Below are positions 1 through 5,600 of a stretch of 5,994 nucleotides of DNA, piece after piece (position 1 is the stretch's first letter; each line of letters opens with the position of its first letter). The notes below the pieces were generated by a model. That model had not been told where the DNA came from, did not search any database, and saw nothing but the letters and a program-made list of their open reading frames with translations. Made by a program: the position numbers and the translations under genes. The stretch spans positions 1 to 5,994 of the forward strand of contig JAGWVZ010000243.1 in NCBI GenBank assembly GCA_018970625.1, in the 5' to 3' direction. The DNA comes from Myxococcales bacterium. Its GTDB lineage: Bacteria; Myxococcota; Bradymonadia; REDH01.

Positions 1-34
1 CGGCCGAGTCATTTCGAGCGGTCAGTAGATCAGG

Positions 35-568
35 TCAGCTGCGCGACGGGAAGATGCCTTCCATCTGAATGCAGTAGTTCAGCGCCAGATAGGGCTGCAT
101 GATGTTAAACGGCTGGTTCCCGGGGCTCGACGCAGCCAGAGTCAGTACCTGAGTCGCCGCGGTCGCGTTCGAGGAGGTCGCGTACAGCTCTTCCTCGGTC
201 TGCCCGGGCAGCAAGCCCGAATCTGCGACGAATTGAGACGCTGTCGCCGTCGTGGCAGGCAGCTGAAGCACCGCGGAGTGCGCGTGCGATGCAAGTTGAT
301 TCAGGGTTAATGTAGCCGTCTCCTGACCGGCTCGCTCACCGATTTGTCGGTTGGCGAGCCCCGGTCCCTGCCCCAGGTGCACTGGTACTCGTCCGCGCAG
401 GTCGGGCAGCGCAAAATTGGTTACTCCATCCCCGCCATACGTCGTGCCCACCAGCGCATACAGGGCGGTGTACTCTGCAATCGACACCAGCTGCCCATCA
501 CAGAACAAGCTGCCCAGAGGCGCAAAGTTGCCACCAAACTGAAAGATAAACGCGATGTAGAAGTTCAC
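35..568 (-). CDS. Phage tail collar domain protein (microcystin-dependent protein type), copy 1
   Basis: A 177-aa protein with the collar fold of short-tail-fibre and MdpB-like proteins. The collar block spans about residues 11-62 and includes FCDGQ, a TTYGGDG turn and FALPDLRGRVP. A LASHAHS His motif follows at 93-98, and the chain ends with QPYLALNYC and GIFPSRS, the family's usual C-terminus. Residues 100-150 are Ala/Ser/Thr-rich and variable. The only cysteines are C23 and C166, positions shared with the neighbouring paralogue. There is no signal peptide or membrane segment. The start is GTG at 568, preceded by AGGAG with 6-nt spacing (575-579), so the start is well supported. It lies 52 nt downstream of the paralogue on the same strand. 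Collar domains normally form trimeric fibre parts on phage tails, but no phage genes are in view, so this is probably a domesticated or stand-alone member. The cellular role is unknown. Confidence 0.93.
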   Translation of the reverse strand: MNFYIAFIFQFGGNFAPLGSLFCDGQLVSIAEYTALYALVGTTYGGDGVTNFALPDLRGRVPVHLGQGPGLANRQIGERAGQETATLTLNQLASHAHSAVLQLPATTATASQFVADSGLLPGQTEEELYATSSNATAATQVLTLAASSPGNQPFNIMQPYLALNYCIQMEGIFPSRS

Positions 569-574
569 CGGTTA

Positions 575-579
575 CTCCT
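575..579 (-). promoter_or_regulatory. Shine-Dalgarno site of collar gene copy 1
   Basis: The minus strand reads AGGAG, 6 nt before a GTG codon at 568. This site decides the start of the distal collar gene, because the initiation codon is not ATG. The resulting N-terminus, MNFYIAFIF, aligns with MEFYIAQIF of the upstream paralogue, which confirms the choice independently. Confidence 0.8.
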
Positions 580-597
580 GAAAGCACTGAGTGTAGT

Positions 598-617
598 GGC
601 ACATACAACCATGTGCC
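598..617 (-). other. Perfect intercistronic hairpin between the two collar genes
   Basis: GGCACAT and ATGTGCC form a perfect 7-bp stem around a 6-nt loop. It begins only 3 nt after the stop codon of the upstream collar gene and lies about 18 nt before the Shine-Dalgarno site of the downstream one. No U-tract follows on the minus strand, so an intrinsic terminator is unlikely. An mRNA-stabilising or processing hairpin that sets the ratio of the two proteins is plausible, but this is inferred from position only. Confidence 0.5.
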
Positions 618-620
618 GTT

Positions 621-1145
621 TCAGGAACGCGACGGGAAGATTCCCTGAGTCGTAATGCAGAAGCTGATCACCAGGTACGGCTGCATAACAGATACCGGCT
701 GGCCACCGCCCGCCGGCTGCACAGTCACCGCGCTGGCGCTCGCCGCCACCATGCTCGCCGAGGGAGCGTACACTTCACGCTCCGCAGCGGCCAGGACGTT
801 CCCGGAAGGTGAGGTCGCTGTCGCCGCGGCGGTGCTCACATTCAACGTTGCAACGTGAGTGTGAGAAGGCAGCTGGTTCGTCGTGAGCGTGATGCTCTCT
901 GTTCCGCCTCGCTCGCCCAGCTCGCGTGGCGTAAGCCCCGGACCACTGCCTGCGCCCATCGGAACCCGCCCGCGCAGGTCTGGCAGCGCAAAAGTCGTGA
1001 CCCCATTGCCACCGTACGTCGTGCCAACCAGCGAAAAAAGCGCGGTGTTTGTTGAGATCGACAGAATCTGCCCGTCACAAAATGCAGAAAATCGCGGGGC
1101 AAAGTTTCCCGCGAACATGAAGATCTGAGCGATGTAAAATTCCAT
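621..1145 (-). CDS. Phage tail collar domain protein (microcystin-dependent protein type), copy 2
   Basis: A 174-aa paralogue of the gene just downstream, collinear along its whole length. The collar block is at residues 11-62 (FCDGQ, TTYGGNG, FALPDLRGRVP). LPSHTH follows at about 92-97, and the end is MQPYLVISFC then GIFPSRS. Cysteines occur only at 23 and 163, matching the paralogue. The middle section (about 100-150) is Ala/Ser/Thr/Gly-rich and differs strongly from copy 1. The frame is open for 23 more codons to 1214, but I chose the ATG at 1145. It has GGGAG 4 nt upstream (1150-1154), and the resulting MEFYIAQIF start matches copy 1. No secretion signal is visible. The two genes are probably cotranscribed. 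A gap of 117 bp separates this gene from the methyltransferase-like gene upstream, with no clear terminator or consensus promoter seen there. The molecular function is unknown. Confidence 0.93.
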   Translation of the reverse strand: MEFYIAQIFMFAGNFAPRFSAFCDGQILSISTNTALFSLVGTTYGGNGVTTFALPDLRGRVPMGAGSGPGLTPRELGERGGTESITLTTNQLPSHTHVATLNVSTAAATATSPSGNVLAAAEREVYAPSASMVAASASAVTVQPAGGGQPVSVMQPYLVISFCITTQGIFPSRS

Positions 1146-1262
1146 GTCACTCCCGCAACGACTCTCGGCTTGCTGCCGACTCACGCATAGTGCTCGTAAC
1201 CCGCCACCCAACACGCTCGGCCGTGCGCCGTCAACCGTCTTGTTTGAAGAAAACGGCCAAAA

Positions 1263-2309
1263 TCATACCGCACTCGACATGTTGCTGACGTACACATCCG
1301 GTTCCGGCGACTCCGAATAACACACAAACACGTCTTCCCGATCGGGATCTTCAAACAAACTCCGCAGCAGCCGAGGCGTCGCCAGCCCCGAACTCCACGG
1401 CGCGATCTCCAGACCGTCACGCACCTCGATGTGCGCGTAGGTGCCTGCCAGCTCGTCGCCGACCCGCTTCGCCACATGCACCCGCCTGCGCTCGTAAAGC
1501 CCAGTGGGCGCGCGCGCTCCCCCCTCTCGAACACTCGCCAGCGACACTTCGCCCAGCACCGCCAGTACCTCTCGTCGAGACACGTCCGGTTGCTCGACTC
1601 GCACAACCGGCTTTCCCGGAACAATCCCCAGCTCGTCGGCTCCCTTCAGACGAATCAGCTGTAGTTCGATCCGTGTGGGCAACAACTCACCATCTGCTTT
1701 CAAAAGACCCGCTGCATGCCGCGTCAGTGCCACCTGAGGTTCTCGCGACAACCCCTGTTGCACACAGCCAATCACTACCACATCAAACACCGGCTCGCTC
1801 GCCCACATCGTCGCGTCGGCATGCACAAACGCGGCCACCCGATCCAGCACGCCCAGCGCTCCACACAGGTTGCGCACCGAGTCCAGAGCACCCGACCACA
1901 GGTCAATCATCGTCACCTGCACCTGCCCGGCCGAGTACATCGGAAGCAGCGGAAGCACCAGCGAAGCCGCCGAACCACAGCCCGGATACAGCAGACGAAT
2001 CGGCGACACACCACTTGCCAGCCGCTCATCGATCGCCTGCTTTACGCTCCGCAGAAACGCCGACACCCAGCCGCCGTCCCGCATGCATCCAAACGAAAAT
2101 CCGGGTGCCATTGCCAGCCCCGTCGACACCACCTGCGACTGCCAGAACGGATTGCGAGGGTCATGCTCAGGCAGTCCCGAGTATGGCCAGAGCGCGTCGG
2201 CCATCGTGGTCGCTGCCGCTCGATACTCGGCCGGCGAGCGCGTCGGTTCCAGCAGGATACCGACGCTCTGATTCACAATGTCCAAGAGACCCTGTGTTTG
2301 TTCCAACAC
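1263..2309 (-). CDS. Class I SAM-dependent methyltransferase-like protein, substrate unknown
   Basis: A 348-aa protein whose middle resembles a Rossmann methyltransferase. Strand 1 with a Gly-rich loop reads LLYPGCGSAAS (106-116), the acidic ribose-binding position is in VTMIDLWSG (D136), VHADAT (about 163-168) could be motif II, and DVVVIGC (176-182) could be strand 4. A LKADGELLPTRIEL segment (about 203-216) resembles the post-strand region before the beta-rich C-terminus of arginine-methyltransferase-like enzymes, but I see no double-E loop, so it is not a canonical PRMT. About 100 residues precede the core. The frame stays open to an ATG at 2423, yet the GTG at 2309 has AGGA with 6-nt spacing, and the 38 extra codons use atypical codons (ATA, AGG, GGG) without a Shine-Dalgarno site. 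It sits between the hydroxylase and the collar genes, all on the same strand, with wide gaps. The function is inferred from motifs only. Confidence 0.8.
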   Translation of the reverse strand: MLEQTQGLLDIVNQSVGILLEPTRSPAEYRAAATTMADALWPYSGLPEHDPRNPFWQSQVVSTGLAMAPGFSFGCMRDGGWVSAFLRSVKQAIDERLASGVSPIRLLYPGCGSAASLVLPLLPMYSAGQVQVTMIDLWSGALDSVRNLCGALGVLDRVAAFVHADATMWASEPVFDVVVIGCVQQGLSREPQVALTRHAAGLLKADGELLPTRIELQLIRLKGADELGIVPGKPVVRVEQPDVSRREVLAVLGEVSLASVREGGARAPTGLYERRRVHVAKRVGDELAGTYAHIEVRDGLEIAPWSSGLATPRLLRSLFEDPDREDVFVCYSESPEPDVYVSNMSSAV

Positions 2310-2315
2310 GACTTT

Positions 2316-2319
2316 TCCT
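2316..2319 (-). promoter_or_regulatory. Shine-Dalgarno site deciding the methyltransferase GTG start
   Basis: The minus strand reads TTTTCAGGAAAAGTC directly before GTG at 2309, which puts AGGA 6 nt from the start. The two in-frame ATG codons further upstream (2354 and 2423) have no purine-rich site at a usable distance. I therefore prefer a 348-aa product over 386 or 363 aa. Confidence 0.6.
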
Positions 2320-2368
2320 GAAAACGAATGGCGTTTGACCCTGCGGCGGCTCATTGGCAGCCAAGCCA

Positions 2369-2397
2369 GAACTGCCGCTATCGCAGCGCTCCAGTTC
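2369..2397 (-). other. Interrupted stem-loop in the gap upstream of the methyltransferase gene
   Basis: GAACTG and CAGTTC form an outer 6-bp stem, and CGCT and AGCG form an inner 4-bp stem around a 5-nt loop. An asymmetric internal loop (3 nt against 1) separates the two stems. It lies in the roughly 177-bp gap between the hydroxylase stop and the chosen methyltransferase start. No U-run follows. It could be part of a structured leader, the end of the hydroxylase transcript, or chance in GC-rich DNA. Confidence 0.3.
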
Positions 2398-2486
2398 CTG
2401 CAAGCCGAACCCCCAGACCGCATGACATTACGACGTTCGCGTGCTGGTTACCGCAAACGCTTCGCAGGGCGGCAGTTCCCGCAAGG

Positions 2487-3146
2487 TTACGCAGCGGGTT
2501 CCAGCGATGGCTCCCCTGTCACGGTGGCCGCTCCCTGGCTCGAAACACCACTCCACTCTGTCGCCGAAGCTGACTCGACGCTCGCTGCCTCAGCCGCGGA
2601 CACTTCGGCCTGTCGGCGTGCAGCAAACTCGGCGCGGGACGCCGCCCTGCGCTGCTCCTTCTGCTGGTCCAGACGTTCGGCCTCGGTGCCAGCGTACGGA
2701 ATCCGGGTGCCCATCACGTAGTCCATCAGTGGAAAGGTAACACACCAGTTCGCGTGTTGATTGGCGCCCATGTGGTGGTCGTAATGCCAGGGCACCCACT
2801 TTTTGGCCCACGCCGGGTCCAGGTGTGATTGTCGATGCACCGCGTAATAGGCCGTTCCCGACGCCCAGAGCGTTCCCACAAACCACGGCGCCACGGGAAA
2901 CAGGGGCGAAACGGCAGCCGCCATACTCAGAAGACCAAGCGCCTCTCTTGATTTGCCGCCAGGCTCAAAAACCGAGCGCTCATAGGCTTCGTCGCGAAAC
3001 GAGTTCCGTCTGGCATGACGGTGGTGATCGTGCCAATGAAAGGCCCAGTACGACTGCCGGTCTGCTCCCAGACCATGCAGGACGTGCTTGTGAATCAGCC
3101 ACTCTGCTGCATTCGCGACGACGATTCCCAGCGCTACACCCAACAT
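2487..3146 (-). CDS. Fatty-acid hydroxylase / sterol desaturase-family membrane protein
   Basis: A 219-aa integral membrane di-iron enzyme, expected to hydroxylate or desaturate a lipid or isoprenoid at the inner membrane. The histidine clusters are EWLIHKHVLHG (H19, H21, H24), HWHDHHRH (H37, H39, H41, H42, H44), AVHRQSH (H104, H108) and WHYDHHMGANQH (H121, H124, H125, H131), the eight-His arrangement typical of the superfamily. The first hydrophobic helix covers about residues 1-18 and a hydrophobic stretch covers about 70-105. The frame is open to an ATG at 3185, but that codon lies inside the palindromic operator and has no Shine-Dalgarno site. The ATG at 3146 has GGAGA (3154-3158) at 8-nt spacing. 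Residues from about 150 form an unusual Ala/Glu/Arg/Gln-rich, coiled-coil-like and then Ser/Ala-rich tail. It is transcribed divergently from the TetR gene, which probably represses it. The substrate is unknown; a carotenoid-hydroxylase-like role is an alternative. Confidence 0.87.
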   Translation of the reverse strand: MLGVALGIVVANAAEWLIHKHVLHGLGADRQSYWAFHWHDHHRHARRNSFRDEAYERSVFEPGGKSREALGLLSMAAAVSPLFPVAPWFVGTLWASGTAYYAVHRQSHLDPAWAKKWVPWHYDHHMGANQHANWCVTFPLMDYVMGTRIPYAGTEAERLDQQKEQRRAASRAEFAARRQAEVSAAEAASVESASATEWSGVSSQGAATVTGEPSLEPAA

Positions 3147-3153
3147 AACGATT

Positions 3154-3158
3154 TCTCC
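3154..3158 (-). promoter_or_regulatory. Shine-Dalgarno site supporting the internal hydroxylase start
   Basis: The minus strand reads GGAGA, with the GGAG core 8 nt before the ATG at 3146. The upstream ATG at 3185 has no comparable site. Starting at 3146 begins the protein at its first membrane helix and frees the operator from coding sequence. Confidence 0.55.
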
Positions 3159-3176
3159 GGGCGTTCGGGTTGAAAC

Positions 3177-3194
3177 TGTGACCATGTGGTCACA
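3177..3194. promoter_or_regulatory. Candidate TetR-family operator in the divergent intergenic region
   Basis: TGTGACCA-TG-TGGTCACA is an inverted repeat with two perfect 8-bp arms and a 2-bp centre. It lies 21 nt before the TetR start at 3216 and 30 nt before the hydroxylase start at 3146. Palindromes of this length between a TetR gene and a divergent target are the usual operators of the family. A TTGAAA hexamer (3170-3175, plus strand) abuts it, with a poor CAACAT 17 nt downstream. On the minus strand, TTGTGA (3190-3195) overlaps the right arm. Binding would thus block both promoters, giving autoregulation plus control of the hydroxylase. The palindrome is seen directly; the promoter assignments are weak. 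Confidence 0.75.
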
Positions 3195-3215
3195 ACATCG
3201 AGCAGGTTACCCACC

Positions 3216-3944
3216 ATGTCAAGTGATCCGATGGATAATTCTGCGCCGAGCTCGTCGCGAAGACCGGCAGCGCGCCCCGGACGCGAAGGCGGAGCCCGTG
3301 ATGTCAATCGCAAGGCACGCACCGCGCAGATCTCGCAGGCGGCGATGAAGTTGTTCCTTGAGCGCAGCATTGATGGCGTGACCATCGATGATCTAACCAG
3401 AGCGGCGGGCGTCGCAAAAGGCAGTTTTTACAGATACTTCGATTCCAAGGAGGCATTGGTTCAGAGCATTGTGAGCCCGATCGCATCCCGAATTCGGACC
3501 CTCATGGCGCAGTGCGAAGCCGACCTGCTGCAGGCGGCCGACCCGCTGAGTCTGTACGCAGCCTTTCTGCGCATGGCGCTCGAACTATCGCCGGTGCTTC
3601 AGCACGAGCCCGAGGTTGTGCGCCTGTACTTACAGGAGAGCCGCGGCCCTGCCTTTGGCGACCGACGCGCTTTGCGAGAGATGTCTGATGAGGTGGGAGA
3701 GCAGGCCATCCGCATCACGCTGGCAGCACGCACGCACGGTCTGCTACGTGACGTGCCACCGCAGGTCAGCGCGCTGGCGGTGGTGGGCGCCGTGGAGCGG
3801 CTGCTCTTTGAGTTTCTGGCGGGACGCATGAGCGTGCCAGCCGAGCAGATTGCACAGGCGATGGTGACGATTATTCTGGAAGGAGTGGTATTGAAGGATG
3901 GACATTCGTTGTCCAGCCTGCTGCCGTCATCGAATAACGACTGA
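3216..3944 (+). CDS. TetR/AcrR-family transcriptional regulator
   Basis: A 242-aa one-component repressor. After a Ser/Pro/Arg-rich tail (about 1-33), the TetR N-terminal DNA-binding domain covers about 34-84. Its helix-turn-helix reads VTIDDLTRAAGVAKGSFYRYF (55-75), followed by the family's DSKEALV stretch. The remaining 155 or so residues are helical and form the presumed ligand-binding and dimer domain, which gives no clue to the ligand. The frame opens at a GTG at 3186, but this is inside the palindromic operator, so I chose the ATG at 3216. Its Shine-Dalgarno site is weak (AGG about 9 nt upstream), and an ATG at 3231 is also possible. It is divergent to the hydroxylase gene, its likely target, so a lipid-like or hydrophobic ligand is a reasonable guess only. 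It converges with the photolyase gene. Confidence 0.93.
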   Translation: MSSDPMDNSAPSSSRRPAARPGREGGARDVNRKARTAQISQAAMKLFLERSIDGVTIDDLTRAAGVAKGSFYRYFDSKEALVQSIVSPIASRIRTLMAQCEADLLQAADPLSLYAAFLRMALELSPVLQHEPEVVRLYLQESRGPAFGDRRALREMSDEVGEQAIRITLAARTHGLLRDVPPQVSALAVVGAVERLLFEFLAGRMSVPAEQIAQAMVTIILEGVVLKDGHSLSSLLPSSNND

Positions 3945-3983
3945 GCCGCTGGTCAGCCATGCGTCTCGTGTTCAGCCTTGCAT

Positions 3984-4012
3984 GCTGTCAGGCAATGAAG
4001 TGTGCCGGCAGC
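3984..4012. terminator. Weak hairpin between convergent genes, possible bidirectional terminator
   Basis: GCTGTCAGGCA and TGTGCCGGCAGC can pair, with one G-U wobble and one bulged A, around a short loop. It lies in the 114-bp gap between the converging TetR and photolyase genes. No T-run follows on either strand, so it does not meet the criteria for an intrinsic terminator. It may only help Rho-dependent termination, or be chance. Nothing else is seen in this gap. Confidence 0.25.
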
Positions 4013-4058
4013 GGGTATGGTTAGACTCATGTCGGTGCTGCGTCAGGGCAGGAATGCG

Positions 4059-5513
4059 TCACGCTTCGCCACCCATGCGTTTGAGTGCATCCAGCGCACG
4101 GTCGCGCGCCATGGCATGGTCGACCACGGGTGGTGGGTAATTACTCCGACCCTGCTCCTGCAGATGCCGCATGACCGAGTCCTGGGCGGTCCAGGGTGCA
4201 TGAACCAGTCGCGTGGGCCAGTGTTCCAGCTCGGGCACCCAGCGCTTCACATATTCCCCGTCCGGGTCGAACTTCTCGCCCTGCGAAACCGGATTGAAAA
4301 TCCGAAAAAATGGTTGTGCATCGGCGCCGCAGCCGGCGGCCCACTGCCAGCCCATGCTGTTATTGGCGAGGTCGGCGTCCACCAGCGTGTCCCAGAACCA
4401 GCGTGCACCTTCCTGCCAGGGCACCAGCAGGTCCTTGGTCAGAAAAGACGCGACCACCATGCGGACCCGGTTATGCATCCAGCCGGTGTGCCAGAGTTGG
4501 CGCATGCCGGCGTCCACGATGGGGTATCCGGTCTGACCCTTCTGCCATTTTCGCAAGCCAGCAGGATCGTGAAGCCAGGGAAAGCCGGCATATTTCGGTT
4601 TCAACGGCAGGTGCGGTGTATCGGGTCGGAAATGAAGCACATGATATGAAAAATCGCGCCACGCGAGCTCGCGCAACAGGTGCTCGCACTCTTCACGGTA
4701 GTGTGCATCAGCACTGGATTCCTGTAATTCCACGACCGCGTGCCAGATTTGCCGGGGGGTGATTTCGCCGTGAACGAGATACGGGGATAACTCGCTGGTG
4801 CCGGCGACGGCAGGCTGGTCTCTCGCTCCGTGATAACGACCGATGCGATGTTCCAGAAATACCTGAAGACGTCTGTGTGCGCCGCTCTCGCCGGGCTCCC
4901 ATTTTTCATAAAAGCCGCTGTCCCAGGTAATTTTCGGCAATAAACCAAGGTCCGGGATGGCCACTGTTTCAAGCGCTGATACGCGCTCGACAGCCGCGTC
5001 CAGCGCGGGCGCCGGCAAAGGGAAATCCGGCGTCACCGTCGAGCGCAACTTGCGCCAGAACGGCGTAAACACGGTGTAGCTGCCGCCCGTTCCGGTGGTG
5101 AGTTTTTCGGGATGGTGCAGCAAGGGGCCCGAAGACATTTTCACTTTCAGGCCGGCGTCTGAAAATGCCTTCGCCGCCTGCGTGTCCCGTGCGCGCAACG
5201 AAGGGGTCCAGCGTTCGTTCCAGACAATGGCATCGGCACCCGACTCGCGGGCCAGTTGCAACAGGCATTCCTGCGAATTTCCCTGACGGACAATCAGGCG
5301 CTGCCCAACGGCCGCGAGAGATTCCTGCAGCGACGTCAGTGCGTGGTGCGTCCACCAGCGCCGCGCACCACCCGGCTCCCACGGCGATTCTGCAGCGGGA
5401 TCGTGCACATACACAGCCAACACGTCGCCGCGGGCCACAGCAGCATGTAGCGCCGGGTGGTCAGCGAGGCGGAAATCATACAGAAACCAGACAATGGTCA
5501 GCGGCCTGGACAT
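4059..5513 (-). CDS. phrB: Deoxyribodipyrimidine photolyase, class I (CPD photolyase/cryptochrome family)
   Basis: A 484-aa FAD enzyme that splits cyclobutane pyrimidine dimers using light, full length for the family. The N-terminal antenna domain is about 1-135 and the FAD domain about 220-470. FAD and substrate motifs include TSELSPYLVHGEITPRQIW (239-257), ELAWRDF (282-288; E282 and W285 match E. coli E274 and W277), TGYPIVDAGMRQLW (328-341), GWMHNRVRM (344-352) and DLANNSMGWQW (381-391; N385 matches E. coli N378). The electron-transfer triad is intact: W313, W366 and W389 match E. coli W306, W359 and W382 in spacing. The first strand reads WFLYDFRLADHPAL where the family usually has WFRxDLRLxDNxAL. 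The antenna pigment cannot be assigned, since the folate-contacting Glu of E. coli is not apparent. The start is ATG at 5513, with an in-frame stop 6 nt upstream and no Shine-Dalgarno site. It lies downstream of a second photolyase-family gene. Confidence 0.97.
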   Translation of the reverse strand: MSRPLTIVWFLYDFRLADHPALHAAVARGDVLAVYVHDPAAESPWEPGGARRWWTHHALTSLQESLAAVGQRLIVRQGNSQECLLQLARESGADAIVWNERWTPSLRARDTQAAKAFSDAGLKVKMSSGPLLHHPEKLTTGTGGSYTVFTPFWRKLRSTVTPDFPLPAPALDAAVERVSALETVAIPDLGLLPKITWDSGFYEKWEPGESGAHRRLQVFLEHRIGRYHGARDQPAVAGTSELSPYLVHGEITPRQIWHAVVELQESSADAHYREECEHLLRELAWRDFSYHVLHFRPDTPHLPLKPKYAGFPWLHDPAGLRKWQKGQTGYPIVDAGMRQLWHTGWMHNRVRMVVASFLTKDLLVPWQEGARWFWDTLVDADLANNSMGWQWAAGCGADAQPFFRIFNPVSQGEKFDPDGEYVKRWVPELEHWPTRLVHAPWTAQDSVMRHLQEQGRSNYPPPVVDHAMARDRALDALKRMGGEA

Positions 5514-5519
5514 ACGGCG

Positions 5520-5600
5520 TCACATAAAAGGGGTCAGCGATGGCATCAGCGACAGACGGCACAGTGATGGCAGGGCGGCGTTACGTGTTTGCAGGCTCAT
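5520..5600 (-). CDS. Possible 26-codon coupling ORF between the two photolyase genes
   Basis: The ATG at 5600 overlaps the upstream gene's stop as ATGA. The frame runs 26 codons to TGA at 5520, 6 nt before the photolyase ATG and in the same frame as it. The peptide (MSLQTRNAALPSLC...) shows no recognisable motif or membrane segment. A weak GGA lies about 6 nt before its start. Since the photolyase ATG lacks a Shine-Dalgarno site, termination-reinitiation through this ORF is an attractive but unproven idea. It could equally be chance, or the remnant of a longer photolyase N-terminus cut by a nonsense codon. Confidence 0.25.
   Translation of the reverse strand: MSLQTRNAALPSLCRLSLMPSLTPFM

Noticed and set aside
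1..12. Minus-strand ATG at 12 that could begin another gene (M-T-R-P...)
   Set aside because: Only four codons are in the window and there is no Shine-Dalgarno site, so nothing supports a gene start.
35..1145. Prophage remnant or diversity-generating retroelement target
   Set aside because: No reverse transcriptase, template repeat, integrase or structural phage gene is seen. The collar domains alone do not show a prophage.
1165..1179. Small TCGGC-TTGCT-GCCGA hairpin upstream of collar copy 2
   Set aside because: Only 5 bp and without a T-run. Such stems are expected by chance in this base composition, and no terminator or riboswitch pattern is visible.
1146..1214. N-terminal 23-residue extension of collar copy 2
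   Set aside because: The extension has Cys/Arg-rich non-homologous sequence. The internal ATG at 1145 has a good Shine-Dalgarno site, and its N-terminus matches the paralogue.
1673..2338. Long plus-strand open frames (about 200 codons each in two frames) antisense to the methyltransferase gene
   Set aside because: The translations are rich in Pro, Ser, Arg and His with no motif, as expected for shadow frames of a GC-rich gene. The minus-strand product has recognisable methyltransferase motifs.
4002..4649. Plus-strand 215-codon open frame antisense to the photolyase 3' half
   Set aside because: It lies opposite the conserved FAD-binding region, has no recognisable domain, and has no plausible Shine-Dalgarno site. 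It is a shadow of the photolyase gene.
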